Shown here: positions 8,863 through 18,037 of the stretch, piece by piece
Layout: each line of letters begins with the position of its first letter
Position numbering within the stretch: the stretch's first letter is position 1
Assembly: GCF_008764295.1 (NCBI RefSeq)
Contig: NZ_VTQX01000003.1
Location: 1 to 64,000 of the forward strand
Direction of reading: 5' to 3'
DNA length: 64,000 nucleotides
Source: Bacillus methanolicus
Lineage (GTDB): Bacteria > Bacillota > Bacilli > Bacillales > Cytobacillaceae
Notes under the pieces: generated by a model
Told to the model about the DNA's origin: nothing
What the model saw: the letters and a program-made list of their open reading frames with translations, nothing else
Databases searched by the model: none
Program-made: the position numbers and the translations under genes

Positions 8863-10929
8863 TTATAGATGCATTTCAAATCCCTCAAGAAACATTTTGC
8901 CCTTATCTGTTATTCGACTTCCACCTCGTCCTCTTTGTGTCAAAGTCAAGCCTTTTTCATGTAAAAGCTTCAAACGATAACGTAATTGCTGTTCTGAAAA
9001 CGAATAGCCACGTTCTAATAAATAATTAAGCAAGGAAAAACGGCCTGCCGAAATCACATGAGCCTGATTTAAATATTGCAAAATCATGACTGTCTCTTGA
9101 AAAAAACCTTTTTCTAATAAATCTTCTTTTAATTTTTCTAACTCCTTTCTTGGTTCCTCAACTTGAACAATATCTACATCGTTGATTGGGAGATCCTCTT
9201 TATAAACTTTATCTCCACTTATATGTGCTACATATTCAACAACATTGCGAAGCTCGCGAACATTCCCTGGCCAATAATAATCTTCACAATACCTTAATGC
9301 TTCCTTCGTAAAAACAAACGGTTCCCTTCCAAGTTTTTCTTGAAATTCTTTTGAAAATAAATTAATTAAAAGCGAAATATCTTTCTTCCTCTCCCGAAGA
9401 GGTAAGAGTTTCAATGGCAAAACATTAAGTCGATAATAAAGATCTTCGCGAAATGTTCCTTCTTCGATCAAATTTTTTAAATTTTTATTGGTTGCGGCTA
9501 TCACTCTCACATCAAGAGGAATAATGGTATCACCACCGACTCTCATAATCTGCCTTTCTTGCAGAACTCTTAACAAACGGTTTTGAATAACAGGTGCAGC
9601 ATCTCCTATTTCATCTAAAAAAATACTGCCAAGATGCGCTTGCTCGAACAAGCCAATATGACCCCTTTTACGTGCTCCAGTAAAAGATCCCGGTTCATAA
9701 CCAAATAATTCACTTTCCATTAAACTCTCAGAAATGGCAGCGAAATTGACGCCGACGAACGGCTCATACCTCCTTGGAGAAGCCTTATGGATAGCCTGTG
9801 CTAGCACCTCTTTTCCTGTGCCTGTTTCACCTAATATTAGAATCGTTGAATCGCTTTTCGCAAGTCTCCCGGCAACCTTTAACATCTCTAAGACAGGGAG
9901 ACTTGCTGTTTTTATATCATCAAAGCGGTATCTTGCCATACTATTTTTCTGCTTTGCCTTAAACCTAAAATCATGTTCGATCTTTTGATAATCCTTCGCT
10001 TCGCGGAAAATAATAAGGGTTGAATAGACTTGATCATCAACCATGATTCTCTTTTTCCTCATATAAAAGGTAATATCGTTGATCTCGACAAAATTTTCTT
10101 GTCCAACAGAAAGATTCTTTATTGCCTGATAATAACAAGACGGGATTATATTAATATTTTGCTTTTGAACTTGTGAAGATAATTTTAAATAATCGATTGC
10201 CGCCTTATTTAAAACTTCAATTTCATTTTCATTGTTATAAACCAATACAGCATCATCGATATTTTGGACGATGCTGTCAAGACTGCGCTGAAGAATGGTT
10301 GAACGGAAAATTTCGTTACTTAATTCTTTAGAAAAATGGATAACGGATTGCATAAACCTCGCTGATAAATGTGCCTTCGCAGAAAAAGGTGAGATTTGAA
10401 AAAAATTAAATATTTCAATTAACGTTGATATATCAATTAATCTGCTTCCAATATTAATCGTTTTTGATACAGTTTCAGGGACAAATTGCGGTTCTCCTGG
10501 CGTGATGGCAATCGCAATACTTGACTCAGGGCGTTTTTGCGGATAATACGGGATTAGATCGAGCTCAATTCCCGTTTCTTCTAGGATGCTGATCGTTTCT
10601 TCGGCTGACTGTCTCAGATCACTTACTAAATAGGCTTGCGTCCCTTTAGGTATTTCGAGGATTTCTCGTAAATTCGCATAATTAATTGTTCTTGTTGTAA
10701 TAATATACGGAGTATTTTCATCTAAGTAAGGTTTTACCATCGTATAGACAATTGAACTTGAAACTAGCACTAATGAATTTCTTTTAATAATGGAAGCTTC
10801 TAATTGTTCCACAGTTACTCCTTCAAATTCAAAATGCTCCATTAAACCAATTTCATTTAATTGATTTAAGAGAGTATGTAATGTGTTTTTCATATAAGAA
10901 ACAACAAGTATCCTTTTCTTCTCTGCCAA
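8863..10929 (-). CDS. Sigma-54-dependent activator with PrpR-type N-terminal sensor domain
   Basis: About 688 aa. The N-terminal 200 residues resemble the PrpR_N ligand-sensing domain, followed by a PAS-like segment (RSLDSIVQNIDDAVLVYNNE). The AAA+ core has Walker A GETGTGKE, the sigma-54 contact loop GSFTGA (a GAFTGA variant), Walker B IFLDEIGD and the arginine-finger region VRELRNVVEYVA. The C-terminus lacks a Fis helix-turn-helix and instead looks like a winged helix (residues about 610-688). A TTG start at 10929 has GGGGTG 7 bp upstream. The nearest -24/-12 promoter is at 6929, so the peptide transporter operon is the probable target; the ligand is unknown. Confidence 0.88.
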   Translation of the reverse strand: MAEKKRILVVSYMKNTLHTLLNQLNEIGLMEHFEFEGVTVEQLEASIIKRNSLVLVSSSIVYTMVKPYLDENTPYIITTRTINYANLREILEIPKGTQAYLVSDLRQSAEETISILEETGIELDLIPYYPQKRPESSIAIAITPGEPQFVPETVSKTINIGSRLIDISTLIEIFNFFQISPFSAKAHLSARFMQSVIHFSKELSNEIFRSTILQRSLDSIVQNIDDAVLVYNNENEIEVLNKAAIDYLKLSSQVQKQNINIIPSCYYQAIKNLSVGQENFVEINDITFYMRKKRIMVDDQVYSTLIIFREAKDYQKIEHDFRFKAKQKNSMARYRFDDIKTASLPVLEMLKVAGRLAKSDSTILILGETGTGKEVLAQAIHKASPRRYEPFVGVNFAAISESLMESELFGYEPGSFTGARKRGHIGLFEQAHLGSIFLDEIGDAAPVIQNRLLRVLQERQIMRVGGDTIIPLDVRVIAATNKNLKNLIEEGTFREDLYYRLNVLPLKLLPLRERKKDISLLINLFSKEFQEKLGREPFVFTKEALRYCEDYYWPGNVRELRNVVEYVAHISGDKVYKEDLPINDVDIVQVEEPRKELEKLKEDLLEKGFFQETVMILQYLNQAHVISAGRFSLLNYLLERGYSFSEQQLRYRLKLLHEKGLTLTQRGRGGSRITDKGKMFLEGFEMHL

Positions 10930-11052
10930 ACAAATCACCCCGATCTTAACCAAGCATTCACGAAAATATAAACAACAGACTTATAAACGAGAAAGTATAT
11001 ATTTGTATTATAAAATGATCGTTTCTATCGGTCTATCACACTTTTTTGTCAC

Positions 11053-11244
11053 CTACCAGGGGTGTTCAAAGTTATTTTTCCACCTCCTTCGTTTGAAGCT
11101 GCTTACATTATTTCTCGACATTTCCACCCTGTCGCGATCCAGGTGAGCTAGCCACTTCAAAACAATAATGATTAATATTTTTCTTCGCGGATGTATCAAA
11201 GCAGCTTTTTTATCCCCCCAGATCATAAGAAGGTGTCTATTCAA
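11053..11244 (-). other. Unassigned sequence with small open frame between activator and mqo
   Basis: The 458-bp gap between the activator and mqo contains a 63-codon frame rich in Arg/Lys. On the minus strand it carries a small stem-loop (GCGACAGGGTGGAAATGTCG region) and a good ribosome binding site AAGGAGGTGG, but the latter precedes only a six-codon frame. I do not recognise a protein. It could be a decayed element or a small RNA; support for a real CDS is weak. Confidence 0.2.
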
Positions 11245-11350
11245 TAAACGGTATTGCCATTACTGGATATGTATATTGAAAGGAAGGCTCTATAAATTAT
11301 TGGGGTTAACAAATTGTACCAGATGATTTCAGCAGCGAATTCAATCAATT

Positions 11351-11385
11351 AAAAAGACAGGAAATTTATTATCTATTTCCTGTCT
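11351..11385 (-). terminator. Rho-independent terminator of mqo
   Basis: An 11-bp perfect stem (AGACAGGAAAT and complement) with a 9-nt loop is followed on the minus strand by five T. It lies 27 bp after the mqo stop codon. Confidence 0.85.
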
Positions 11386-11411
11386 CTACCCATTCAAACT
11401 GATGATGGCCA

Positions 11412-12953
11412 TTACACTTCTTGCAATTGCCGTTCTTCAATTGTTACTTTTATTTCTTGCGTTCCCTTCTTTTCCAATAAGCCAAGCGTTGCGGATGTAG
11501 ACGTGTGTATCGCTTGCAACAATGCCCGATCCTCCACAAGTGACTTTCCATATGATGGAATCATTTCTTTAATTTTTTCGTTCCATTTATCTTTATAATC
11601 AGGAAAGCATTTATCAATAACCTCGAGCATAACATGAACTGCTGTCGAAGCACCTGGTGAGGCACCTAGCAATGCCGCAATCGAACCGTCTTCGGCGTTG
11701 ATCACTTCTGTTCCAAATTGCAAAGTTCCTTTACCGCCTGCCTCGGTATCCTTAATTACTTGTACTCGCTGGCCAGCAACGATTAAGTCCCAATCCTCTG
11801 ATTTGGCAGTTGGGATGAATTCACGAAGTTCTTCCATTCGCTGTTCCTTTGATAACAGTACCTGTTGAATTAAATACTTCGTTAATGGGATTTCTTTTAC
11901 CCCTGCTGCAAGCATGGTCAGCAAATTATGGGTTTTGATTGAGGTGATTAAATCCAACATTGAACCTGTTTTAAGAAATTTCGGCGAAAACCCTGCAAAC
12001 GGCCCAAACAATAATGATTTTTTATTGTTAATGAACCGCGTATCAAGATGAGGAACAGACATCGGTGGCGCTCCTACCTTTGCTTTGCCATAAACCTTTG
12101 CATGATGCCTTTCAACTACTTCCGGATTATTACAAACCATAAATAATCCGCTTACAGGAAAACCGCCAATATGCTTTCCTTCAGGAATACCTGATTTTTG
12201 TAGTAGGTGAAGGCTGCCTCCCCCACCACCGATAAAGACAAACTTTGCTGTATGCCTTTCTATCATGCCGTTTTCTTCATTTTTTACTTTTAATTCCCAT
12301 CTCCCATCATCCGTACGATTAATATCTTTAACACTATGATTATAGTTAATCTGTACATTTTGTTTCTTTAAATGTTGAAACAGCATCCGAGTTAAAGCCC
12401 CAAAGTTTACGTCCGTACCTGAATCAATTTTTGTTGCTGCTATTGGGATATTTAATTCGCGTTCTTCCATAATGAGCGGTATCCATTCTTTTAACTTTTT
12501 TGGATCGTTGGAAAATTCCATTCCTTGAAAAAACGGATGGTTTGATAGCGCTTCAAAACGTTTTTGTAAAAAAGAAACATTTTCTTCGCCTTGCACAAGG
12601 CTCATATGGGGCAGCGCCCGAATGAAATCTTGTGGATTTTTGATCATGCCTTTCTCAACAAGGTATGACCAAAACTGCATAGAAACTCGAAACTGTTCAT
12701 TAATATTAATCGCTTTGCTAATATCAATGGTTCCATCTGGCTTTTCAACTGTGTAGTTTAATTCACAAAGTGCAGCATGACCAGTCCCAGCATTATTCCA
12801 CTCGTTAGAACTTTCCTCTCCAGCAGATGCAAGCTTTTCAAACACTGTAATGTTCCAATCTGGTGCTAATTCTTTTAAAATCGTTCCGAGCGTAGCACTC
12901 ATAATTCCAGCACCAATTAAGATAATCTCTGTTCTTGTTTCCCCGTAGCTCAT
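11412..12953 (-). CDS. mqo: Malate:quinone oxidoreductase
   Basis: 513-aa FAD-dependent peripheral membrane enzyme that oxidises malate to oxaloacetate and passes electrons to the quinone pool, bypassing NAD malate dehydrogenase. The N-terminal dinucleotide-binding motif is [14 protein letters not shown] near residue 10. Family hallmarks are [19 protein letters not shown] near 50, [22 protein letters not shown] near 240 and [19 protein letters not shown] near 430. Length is normal for the family. It is monocistronic with its own terminator. Confidence 0.95.
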   Translation of the reverse strand: MSYGETRTEIILIGAGIMSATLGTILKELAPDWNITVFEKLASAGEESSNEWNNAGTGHAALCELNYTVEKPDGTIDISKAININEQFRVSMQFWSYLVEKGMIKNPQDFIRALPHMSLVQGEENVSFLQKRFEALSNHPFFQGMEFSNDPKKLKEWIPLIMEERELNIPIAATKIDSGTDVNFGALTRMLFQHLKKQNVQINYNHSVKDINRTDDGRWELKVKNEENGMIERHTAKFVFIGGGGGSLHLLQKSGIPEGKHIGGFPVSGLFMVCNNPEVVERHHAKVYGKAKVGAPPMSVPHLDTRFINNKKSLLFGPFAGFSPKFLKTGSMLDLITSIKTHNLLTMLAAGVKEIPLTKYLIQQVLLSKEQRMEELREFIPTAKSEDWDLIVAGQRVQVIKDTEAGGKGTLQFGTEVINAEDGSIAALLGASPGASTAVHVMLEVIDKCFPDYKDKWNEKIKEMIPSYGKSLVEDRALLQAIHTSTSATLGLLEKKGTQEIKVTIEERQLQEV

Positions 12954-13479
12954 GTTTATCGGACTCCTATAATTCGCAGAATGATAAGCACAGTACTTAG
13001 ACTTACCTCGACTCTGGATTAATTATTATTTAATGATAGTTTATCAGAATTTTTGATAGATTAAAATATTTATTTACTATAAGTATAAGTAAAACCTTAT
13101 AATACTTGATAATTCATAAAAATTGAAGCCTGAAATTAAAGCGTTTACATTTTTCGCTTTGAAATTTTACAATTGCTTAATAAAAAGTGAGGATCGATTT
13201 ATTTGCCTAGAAAAATATCAATCATTAAAAGCAATTTTTCTTGCGGAAGTATGATTCCTAATGAAAAAGTCGATAATGTTGATGTCTCTCTACCTTACAA
13301 ATATTGAACGCAACAATTAGTCGTTATTTAAGGTTTACCCTAAACGGACTTTGCGTTTACCAAACTGTTCAAAACAGCAGCTTGTCTTTAGAGCGACTAT
13401 AGCCAAATATACATTATGTAATGTCTGGTTATAATTCCTTTTATTAAATTTCAATACCATATGAGGAGGAAAATGAAGG
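12954..13479. other. Intergenic region upstream of ahpC with an inverted repeat
   Basis: No gene is seen in this 525-bp divergent region. An inverted repeat ACATTA-TG-TAATGT lies at 13411-13424, just upstream of a TATAAT-like -10 at 13430-13435. It overlaps the expected -35 to -10 spacer of the ahpC promoter and could be an operator. I could not find a convincing PerR box. Confidence 0.35.
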
Positions 13480-14043
13480 ATGTCATTAATCGGAAAAGAA
13501 GTATTACCATTCACAGCCCAAGCGTATCATAACGGAGATTTTATCACCGTTAGTGAAGAAAATTTCAAAGGAAAATGGAGTGTTGTTTGTTTTTATCCAG
13601 CAGATTTCACATTTGTTTGCCCAACTGAGCTTGAAGATCTGCAAAATGAATATGCTACATTAAAGGAGCTTGGAGTTGAAGTATACTCTGTTTCTACAGA
13701 TACTCATTTCACACATAAAGCTTGGCATGATCATTCAGAAGCGATCGGCAAAATCGAGTACATCATGATTGGGGATCCGTCACAAAAAATCTCACGTAAC
13801 TTTGAAGTTTTAGATGAAGAAGCAGGACTTGCTCAACGCGGTACTTTCATTATCGACCCAGACGGCATTGTGCAAACAGTGGAAATTAATGCTGACGGCA
13901 TTGGACGCGATGCAAGTACACTTGTGAACAAAATTAAAGCGGCGCAATATGTGCGCAACAACCCAGGCGAGGTTTGCCCGGCAAAATGGCAAGAAGGCGG
14001 AGAAACACTGAAGCCAAGTCTTGATCTCGTAGGGAAAATTTAA
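13480..14043 (+). CDS. ahpC: Alkyl hydroperoxide reductase subunit C (peroxiredoxin)
   Basis: 187-aa typical 2-Cys peroxiredoxin that reduces hydrogen peroxide, organic peroxides and peroxynitrite in the cytoplasm. The peroxidatic Cys is in the [13 protein letters not shown] motif near residue 47. The resolving Cys is in the PGEVCPAKW motif near residue 166. The ribosome binding site AGGAGG is 12 bp upstream. The ahpF gene follows after 12 bp and would supply electrons from NADH; ahpF is interrupted here. Confidence 0.97.
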   Translation: MSLIGKEVLPFTAQAYHNGDFITVSEENFKGKWSVVCFYPADFTFVCPTELEDLQNEYATLKELGVEVYSVSTDTHFTHKAWHDHSEAIGKIEYIMIGDPSQKISRNFEVLDEEAGLAQRGTFIIDPDGIVQTVEINADGIGRDASTLVNKIKAAQYVRNNPGEVCPAKWQEGGETLKPSLDLVGKI

Positions 14044-14055
14044 GGAGTAATCCCT

Positions 14056-15587
14056 ATGTTATTAGAAGCAGAAATTAAAGCACAATTAGCCCACTATCTT
14101 CAGATGATGGAGGGTGACATTCTTCTTAAAGTGAGTGCTGGAGACGACCAAGTCTCCCGCGATATGCTTGCTTTAGTCGATGAAGTATCATCAATGTCTT
14201 CCCACATTAAAGTAGAAAAGGCAACTTTAAACAGAACACCTAGCTTCAGTGTGAATCGCATCGGGGAGGATACAGGCATTACATTTGCCGGAGTTCCCCT
14301 TGGACATGAATTCACTTCATTCGTTCTCGCTCTTCTTCAAGTAAGTGGACGTGCTCCAAAAGTCGATCCGAAAGTCATCGAGCAAGTGCAGAAGATTAAA
14401 GGGGAGTATTACTTTGAATCCTATATAAGCTTGACTTGCCATAACTGTCCTGATGTTGTTCAGGCTCTTAACGTGATGAGCATTCTCCATCCTGGGATCA
14501 GTCATACTATGATTGACGGTGCTGCTTTTAAAGAAGAAGTAGAGAAAAAAGATATTATGGCTGTACCTACGGTATTCCTTAATGGAGAACCGTTTGGGAG
14601 CGGGCGTATGACCCTTGAAGAAATCCTGGCTAAAATAGGCAGTGGTCCAGATGCTTCAGAACTTGCTGATAAGGAACCATACGATGTCCTTGTCGTTGGA
14701 GGCGGACCTGCTGGTGCTAGTGCGGCTGTCTATGCAGCACGCAAAGGGATTCGTACGGGGATGGTCGCTGAGCGTTTCGGCGGTCAAATTATGGATACAC
14801 TCGGAATTGAAAACTTCATTAGCGTTAAGTACACAGAGGGTCCGAAGCTTGCAGCAAGCCTTGAGGAGCATGTAAAACAGTATGAGAATATTGATGTGAT
14901 GAACCTCCAGCGTGCAAAGCGTTTAGAGAAAAAGGATTTAGTTGAGATTGAACTTGAAAATGGCGCCGTGTTAAAAGGGAAAACGGTGATTCTTTCAACA
15001 GGAGCGCGCTGGCGTAATGTGGGTGTCCCAGGCGAATTAGAGTTCAAAAATAAAGGGGTAGCCTACTGTCCTCACTGTGATGGTCCATTATTCGAAGGAA
15101 AACGTGTAGCCGTTATCGGTGGTGGGAATTCTGGAATTGAAGCGGCCATTGATTTGGCTGGCATTGTGAAGCATGTCACGTGATTGAATTTGCGCCAGAA
15201 CTAAAAGCAGACTCCGTCCTTCAAGAACGTTTAAGCAGTTTAGCAAACGTAACGGTGATCAAGAACGCTCAAACGACTGAAATTACAGGTACTGACAAAG
15301 TAAATGGGATTTCGTATAAGGAGCGGGCAACAGAAGAAATTCACCATATTGAATTAGAAGGAGTCTTCGTTCAAATTGGTCTTGTTCCAAATACAGAATG
15401 GTTGGCTGATACCGTTGAACGTACACGTATGGGTGAAATTGTTGTAGATAAGCATGGTGCTACAAACATTCCTGGCGTCTTTGCAGCAGGAGACTGTACC
15501 GATAGTACTTATAAACAAATCATCATTTCCATGGGTTCAGGTGCAACAGCCGCTTTAGGTGCCTTTGATTATTTAATTCGTAACTAA
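14056..15587 (+). pseudogene. ahpF: Alkyl hydroperoxide reductase subunit F, frameshifted
   Basis: Two frames (14056-15183, 375 aa; 15180-15587, 135 aa) together give the normal length of AhpF, about 510 aa. The first holds the thioredoxin-like N-terminal domain with TCHNCPD, the FAD site [12 protein letters not shown] near residue 212, the redox pair CPHCDG near 345 and the NADH site [10 protein letters not shown]. The second resumes at the expected next residues ([11 protein letters not shown]). The break is at about 15179-15181, where restoring one G (GGTG instead of GTG) rejoins the frames. The two frames overlap as GTGA, so coupled translation of split halves is formally possible. Either a sequencing error or a recent inactivating deletion is more likely. 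Confidence 0.9.
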
Positions 15588-15621
15588 TAGGATGAAGAGG
15601 ACTAATGTCTCCCTTGATATT

Positions 15622-15649
15622 AAAAAGACCCTGTCTTAACGACAGGGTC
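15622..15649 (-). terminator. Minus-strand terminator after the sugar-binding relic
   Basis: A 9-bp stem (GACCCTGTC and complement, 5-nt loop) is followed on the minus strand by five T. The plus strand lacks a T-tract, so the structure belongs to the decayed minus-strand gene at 15674-15835 and not to ahpF, although it may block converging transcripts. Confidence 0.7.
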
Positions 15650-15673
15650 ACTTATAGAATGCTGGGCCTATTA

Positions 15674-15835
15674 TTAATAAACATCCTTCCATTCTGCGAT
15701 ATTTTCTTGATCAAACTTAAATGGATCTCCAAGCATGATTTGCGTTCCTTCTCAAATCTTCTACAACCTCAAGAGAACCAAGCTTCAGATGCTCGCCCTG
15801 ATGAACTGAACCTAGATTTCCCTTCATTGCTGTTT
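15674..15835 (-). pseudogene. Relic of the C-terminus of a sugar ABC binding protein (RhaS/LsrB-like)
   Basis: Read on the minus strand the last codons give MLGDPFKFDQENIAEWKDVY then TAA, like the C-terminal end of periplasmic-sugar-binding (CUT2) proteins. Upstream, in another frame, comes GNLGSVHQGEHLKLGSLEVV, which resembles the preceding G-x-LG-E-V-G segment. The frame break, the missing N-terminus and the retained terminator point to a decayed gene end. The identity is inferred from short similarity. Confidence 0.45.
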
Positions 15836-16072
15836 ACAAGCAGGAAAGTAAATGAATTGAAATGATGTCAAAAGAAATAAAAAATATAGCAACAAGTGTC
15901 TACATAGTCAAGATTTTTTTAAAAGTAATCGAGTATTTGTTAAATCCAGATGCAAGTTAATGCGTTCTATCCACCATATTACTTAACAGGACTTTAAATA
16001 TAGTACATTCTGCACTATTCTCTCTTTTCTTTCATGATTCCCCTTCCATAACTAGTACTATTTTAATATACT

Positions 16073-16091
16073 ATGTGTAACATGATATAAT
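16073..16091 (+). promoter_or_regulatory. Promoter of the tandem regulator genes with internal palindrome
   Basis: A consensus -10 TATAAT is at 16086-16091. The spacer contains ATGT-GTA-ACAT (16073-16083), an inverted repeat that could serve as an autoregulatory operator. It differs from the canonical PlcR box. The region 15836-16072 shows nothing else recognisable. Confidence 0.45.
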
Positions 16092-16128
16092 ACTGGAGGT
16101 TTACTAAGCTTGTGAAAGGAGAGATACG

Positions 16129-17016
16129 ATGGAGTTTTTACCTTTTGGAGAATCTCTGAGAAATATACGCAAAAGAGCCGGTTTTAGTCAAAAGGAACTA
16201 GCTTCTGGCATATGCTCTCAGGCCCAAATTAGTAAAATTGAAAAAAATCTTGAAATTCCTTCAGCACTGATTTTAAATGAAATTTCTAAAAAACTCGGTG
16301 TTGATATGAACTACTTTTTTGAAATCCAACAATCGCATACGATTGAATTTATAAAAGAGTTCAAAAGTAAAGTGTGGAATTTAAAAAGACAAAAAAAATA
16401 CGCAGAGCTGCAAAAACTAATCTTAAAAACAAAAAAACATCCCCTTTTTCAAGATGGAGAAAATCTAAAATTTCTAATTTGGCATGAAGCGATCTGTCTT
16501 CATTACGTACAAAATAAATCCTCCGAAGCGGTTGACCTATTAAAAAAAGGACTCCAAATTAACCCTTACGAAAAAGAAGAATTTTTTAAAGAGATTGATA
16601 TACAGATTATCAATAGCCTGGCCGTTTTACAAAAAGAATTAAAGATGTTTGAAGAATCAGAAGCTAATTTCCAAAAAGCTTCTGAACTTCTAAAGCAAAT
16701 TCCGCAGTTAACGGATAATACAATTGAGTTAAGAAGATTGTTCGGGTTATCACAGCTATATACAGATACCGATAGGTTTGAGGAATCTCTCACTGCTTGT
16801 ATAGCTGGAATTAAGCTTTGTAATGAATTAGAGACCCTTTATTTATTAGGGCATTTCCAATATCAATTGGGAGAAAACTATGCTAAGCTTGGCAAAATAT
16901 CTGAAGCGAAGAAAGCTTTTAATAAAGCATGTCTGATTTTCCAACTCCAAGACAACCCGTTTTATGTTAAGCTAGTTAAAGAAAATGAAGCTGAACTAAT
17001 AGGGGAAAATCATTAG
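16129..17016 (+). CDS. PlcR-like transcriptional regulator, XRE HTH plus TPR (RRNPP family), copy 1
   Basis: 295 aa. Residues 5-65 form an XRE helix-turn-helix (LRNIRKRAGFSQKELASG ... QAQISKIEKN) that ends in the GVDMNYFFE motif common in PlcR relatives. Residues 80-290 form TPR-like helical repeats. In the RRNPP family these repeats bind short secreted peptides and switch DNA binding. The ribosome binding site AAAGGAGAG is 5 bp before the ATG. A paralogue follows after 24 bp and no peptide gene is visible beside either. Target genes are unknown. Confidence 0.85.
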   Translation: MEFLPFGESLRNIRKRAGFSQKELASGICSQAQISKIEKNLEIPSALILNEISKKLGVDMNYFFEIQQSHTIEFIKEFKSKVWNLKRQKKYAELQKLILKTKKHPLFQDGENLKFLIWHEAICLHYVQNKSSEAVDLLKKGLQINPYEKEEFFKEIDIQIINSLAVLQKELKMFEESEANFQKASELLKQIPQLTDNTIELRRLFGLSQLYTDTDRFEESLTACIAGIKLCNELETLYLLGHFQYQLGENYAKLGKISEAKKAFNKACLIFQLQDNPFYVKLVKENEAELIGENH

Positions 17017-17040
17017 TTTTTTGAAGTAAGAGGTGTAGAT

Positions 17041-17916
17041 TTGAAAATGTTTAGTCTTGGTCAAGCAATACGGGAACTTAGACAAAAAATGGGATTAAGC
17101 CAAAAAGAGCTGGCTTCTGGTATCTGTAATCAAGCCCAGATTTCAAATATTGAAAAAAATAATTATATCCCATCGGCAATGCTGCTAAATCAAATCTCCA
17201 CTAAGTTAGGCGTGGATATGAATTATTTTTTTGAAATGCAAGAATCCTACAAAATTGAGTATATTAGCAATAGTAAGAAATATATTCGTCAACTCGTACG
17301 AAATAGAGATTATGAAAATTTATATTTCACAGTCCTTTCTGAAAAAAAGCATCCATACTATCAAGAGAAAGATAACTTACAATTTATTTTGTGGCATGAA
17401 GCCATTTGCATTCATTATGTGAAAAAAAATTCAAAGTTAGCCTTTGAGATGTTGGATGAGGCTCTGCACATAACCAATAACAAACGCTACTATACAGAAC
17501 AAGAAATCGAAATTCTTAACAGTATTGCCGTAATCAAACGAGAAACTGGTTTCTTTGAAGAGTCCGAACAACTGTTTCGGGAAGCGCTAAAAAAACTGCG
17601 TGAAGTTCCTAAATTAACCAATCATTCAATTGAGCTTAAACTGCTATTTGGGTTAGCCCAATTGCTTACTGATATTGAGAATTTTAAAGAGTCATTACAC
17701 TATTGTGAAAAGGGAATAAAGATTTGCAATCAGGCTGAAATTTTATCCATATTAGGTGAGTTCCTTTATCAACGCGGGGAAAACCTTGCAAGATTAGGAA
17801 ATTGCGAAGAAGCTCGAAAATCATTTGAGCAATCAATCCATATATTCGAAATTCAAAATAATACTTTATTATTAGATTGCGTTAAAGAAAATCAGGCTGC
17901 ACTACTAGGGGAATAA
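17041..17916 (+). CDS. PlcR-like transcriptional regulator, XRE HTH plus TPR, copy 2
   Basis: 291 aa, same architecture as the upstream gene: HTH over residues 8-70 (IRELRQKMGLSQKELASG, QAQISNIEKNNYIPSA, GVDMNYFFEM) then TPR repeats. The two proteins align over their full length, so this is a tandem duplication that has diverged, mostly in the peptide-binding repeats. The TTG at 17041 is chosen because AGAGGTG lies 5 bp upstream; an ATG at 17047 is the alternative. The pair is one transcription unit ending at the terminator at 17982-18030. Confidence 0.85.
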   Translation: MKMFSLGQAIRELRQKMGLSQKELASGICNQAQISNIEKNNYIPSAMLLNQISTKLGVDMNYFFEMQESYKIEYISNSKKYIRQLVRNRDYENLYFTVLSEKKHPYYQEKDNLQFILWHEAICIHYVKKNSKLAFEMLDEALHITNNKRYYTEQEIEILNSIAVIKRETGFFEESEQLFREALKKLREVPKLTNHSIELKLLFGLAQLLTDIENFKESLHYCEKGIKICNQAEILSILGEFLYQRGENLARLGNCEEARKSFEQSIHIFEIQNNTLLLDCVKENQAALLGE

Positions 17917-17981
17917 AAGTACAAGATTTCCTCCGAGAATGCAAAGGAGCTTTCCCTCGTGCTAATCGAAAGGCAATGGTC

Positions 17982-18030
17982 AAAAAGGATAGACAAAAGA
18001 GGTAGTAACTCCTCCATGTCTATCCTTTTT
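17982..18030. terminator. Bidirectional terminator between regulator pair and TPR protein gene
   Basis: A stem of about 14 bp (AAAAAGGATAGACA with TGTCTATCCTTTTT) is flanked by A-run and T-run, so it can end transcription from both convergent units. Confidence 0.85.
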
Positions 18031-18037
18031 ATTAGGA

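Noticed and set aside
15605..15865. 86-codon plus-strand frame after ahpF
   Set aside because: It is antisense to the sugar-binding relic, lacks a ribosome binding site and shows no protein-like features.
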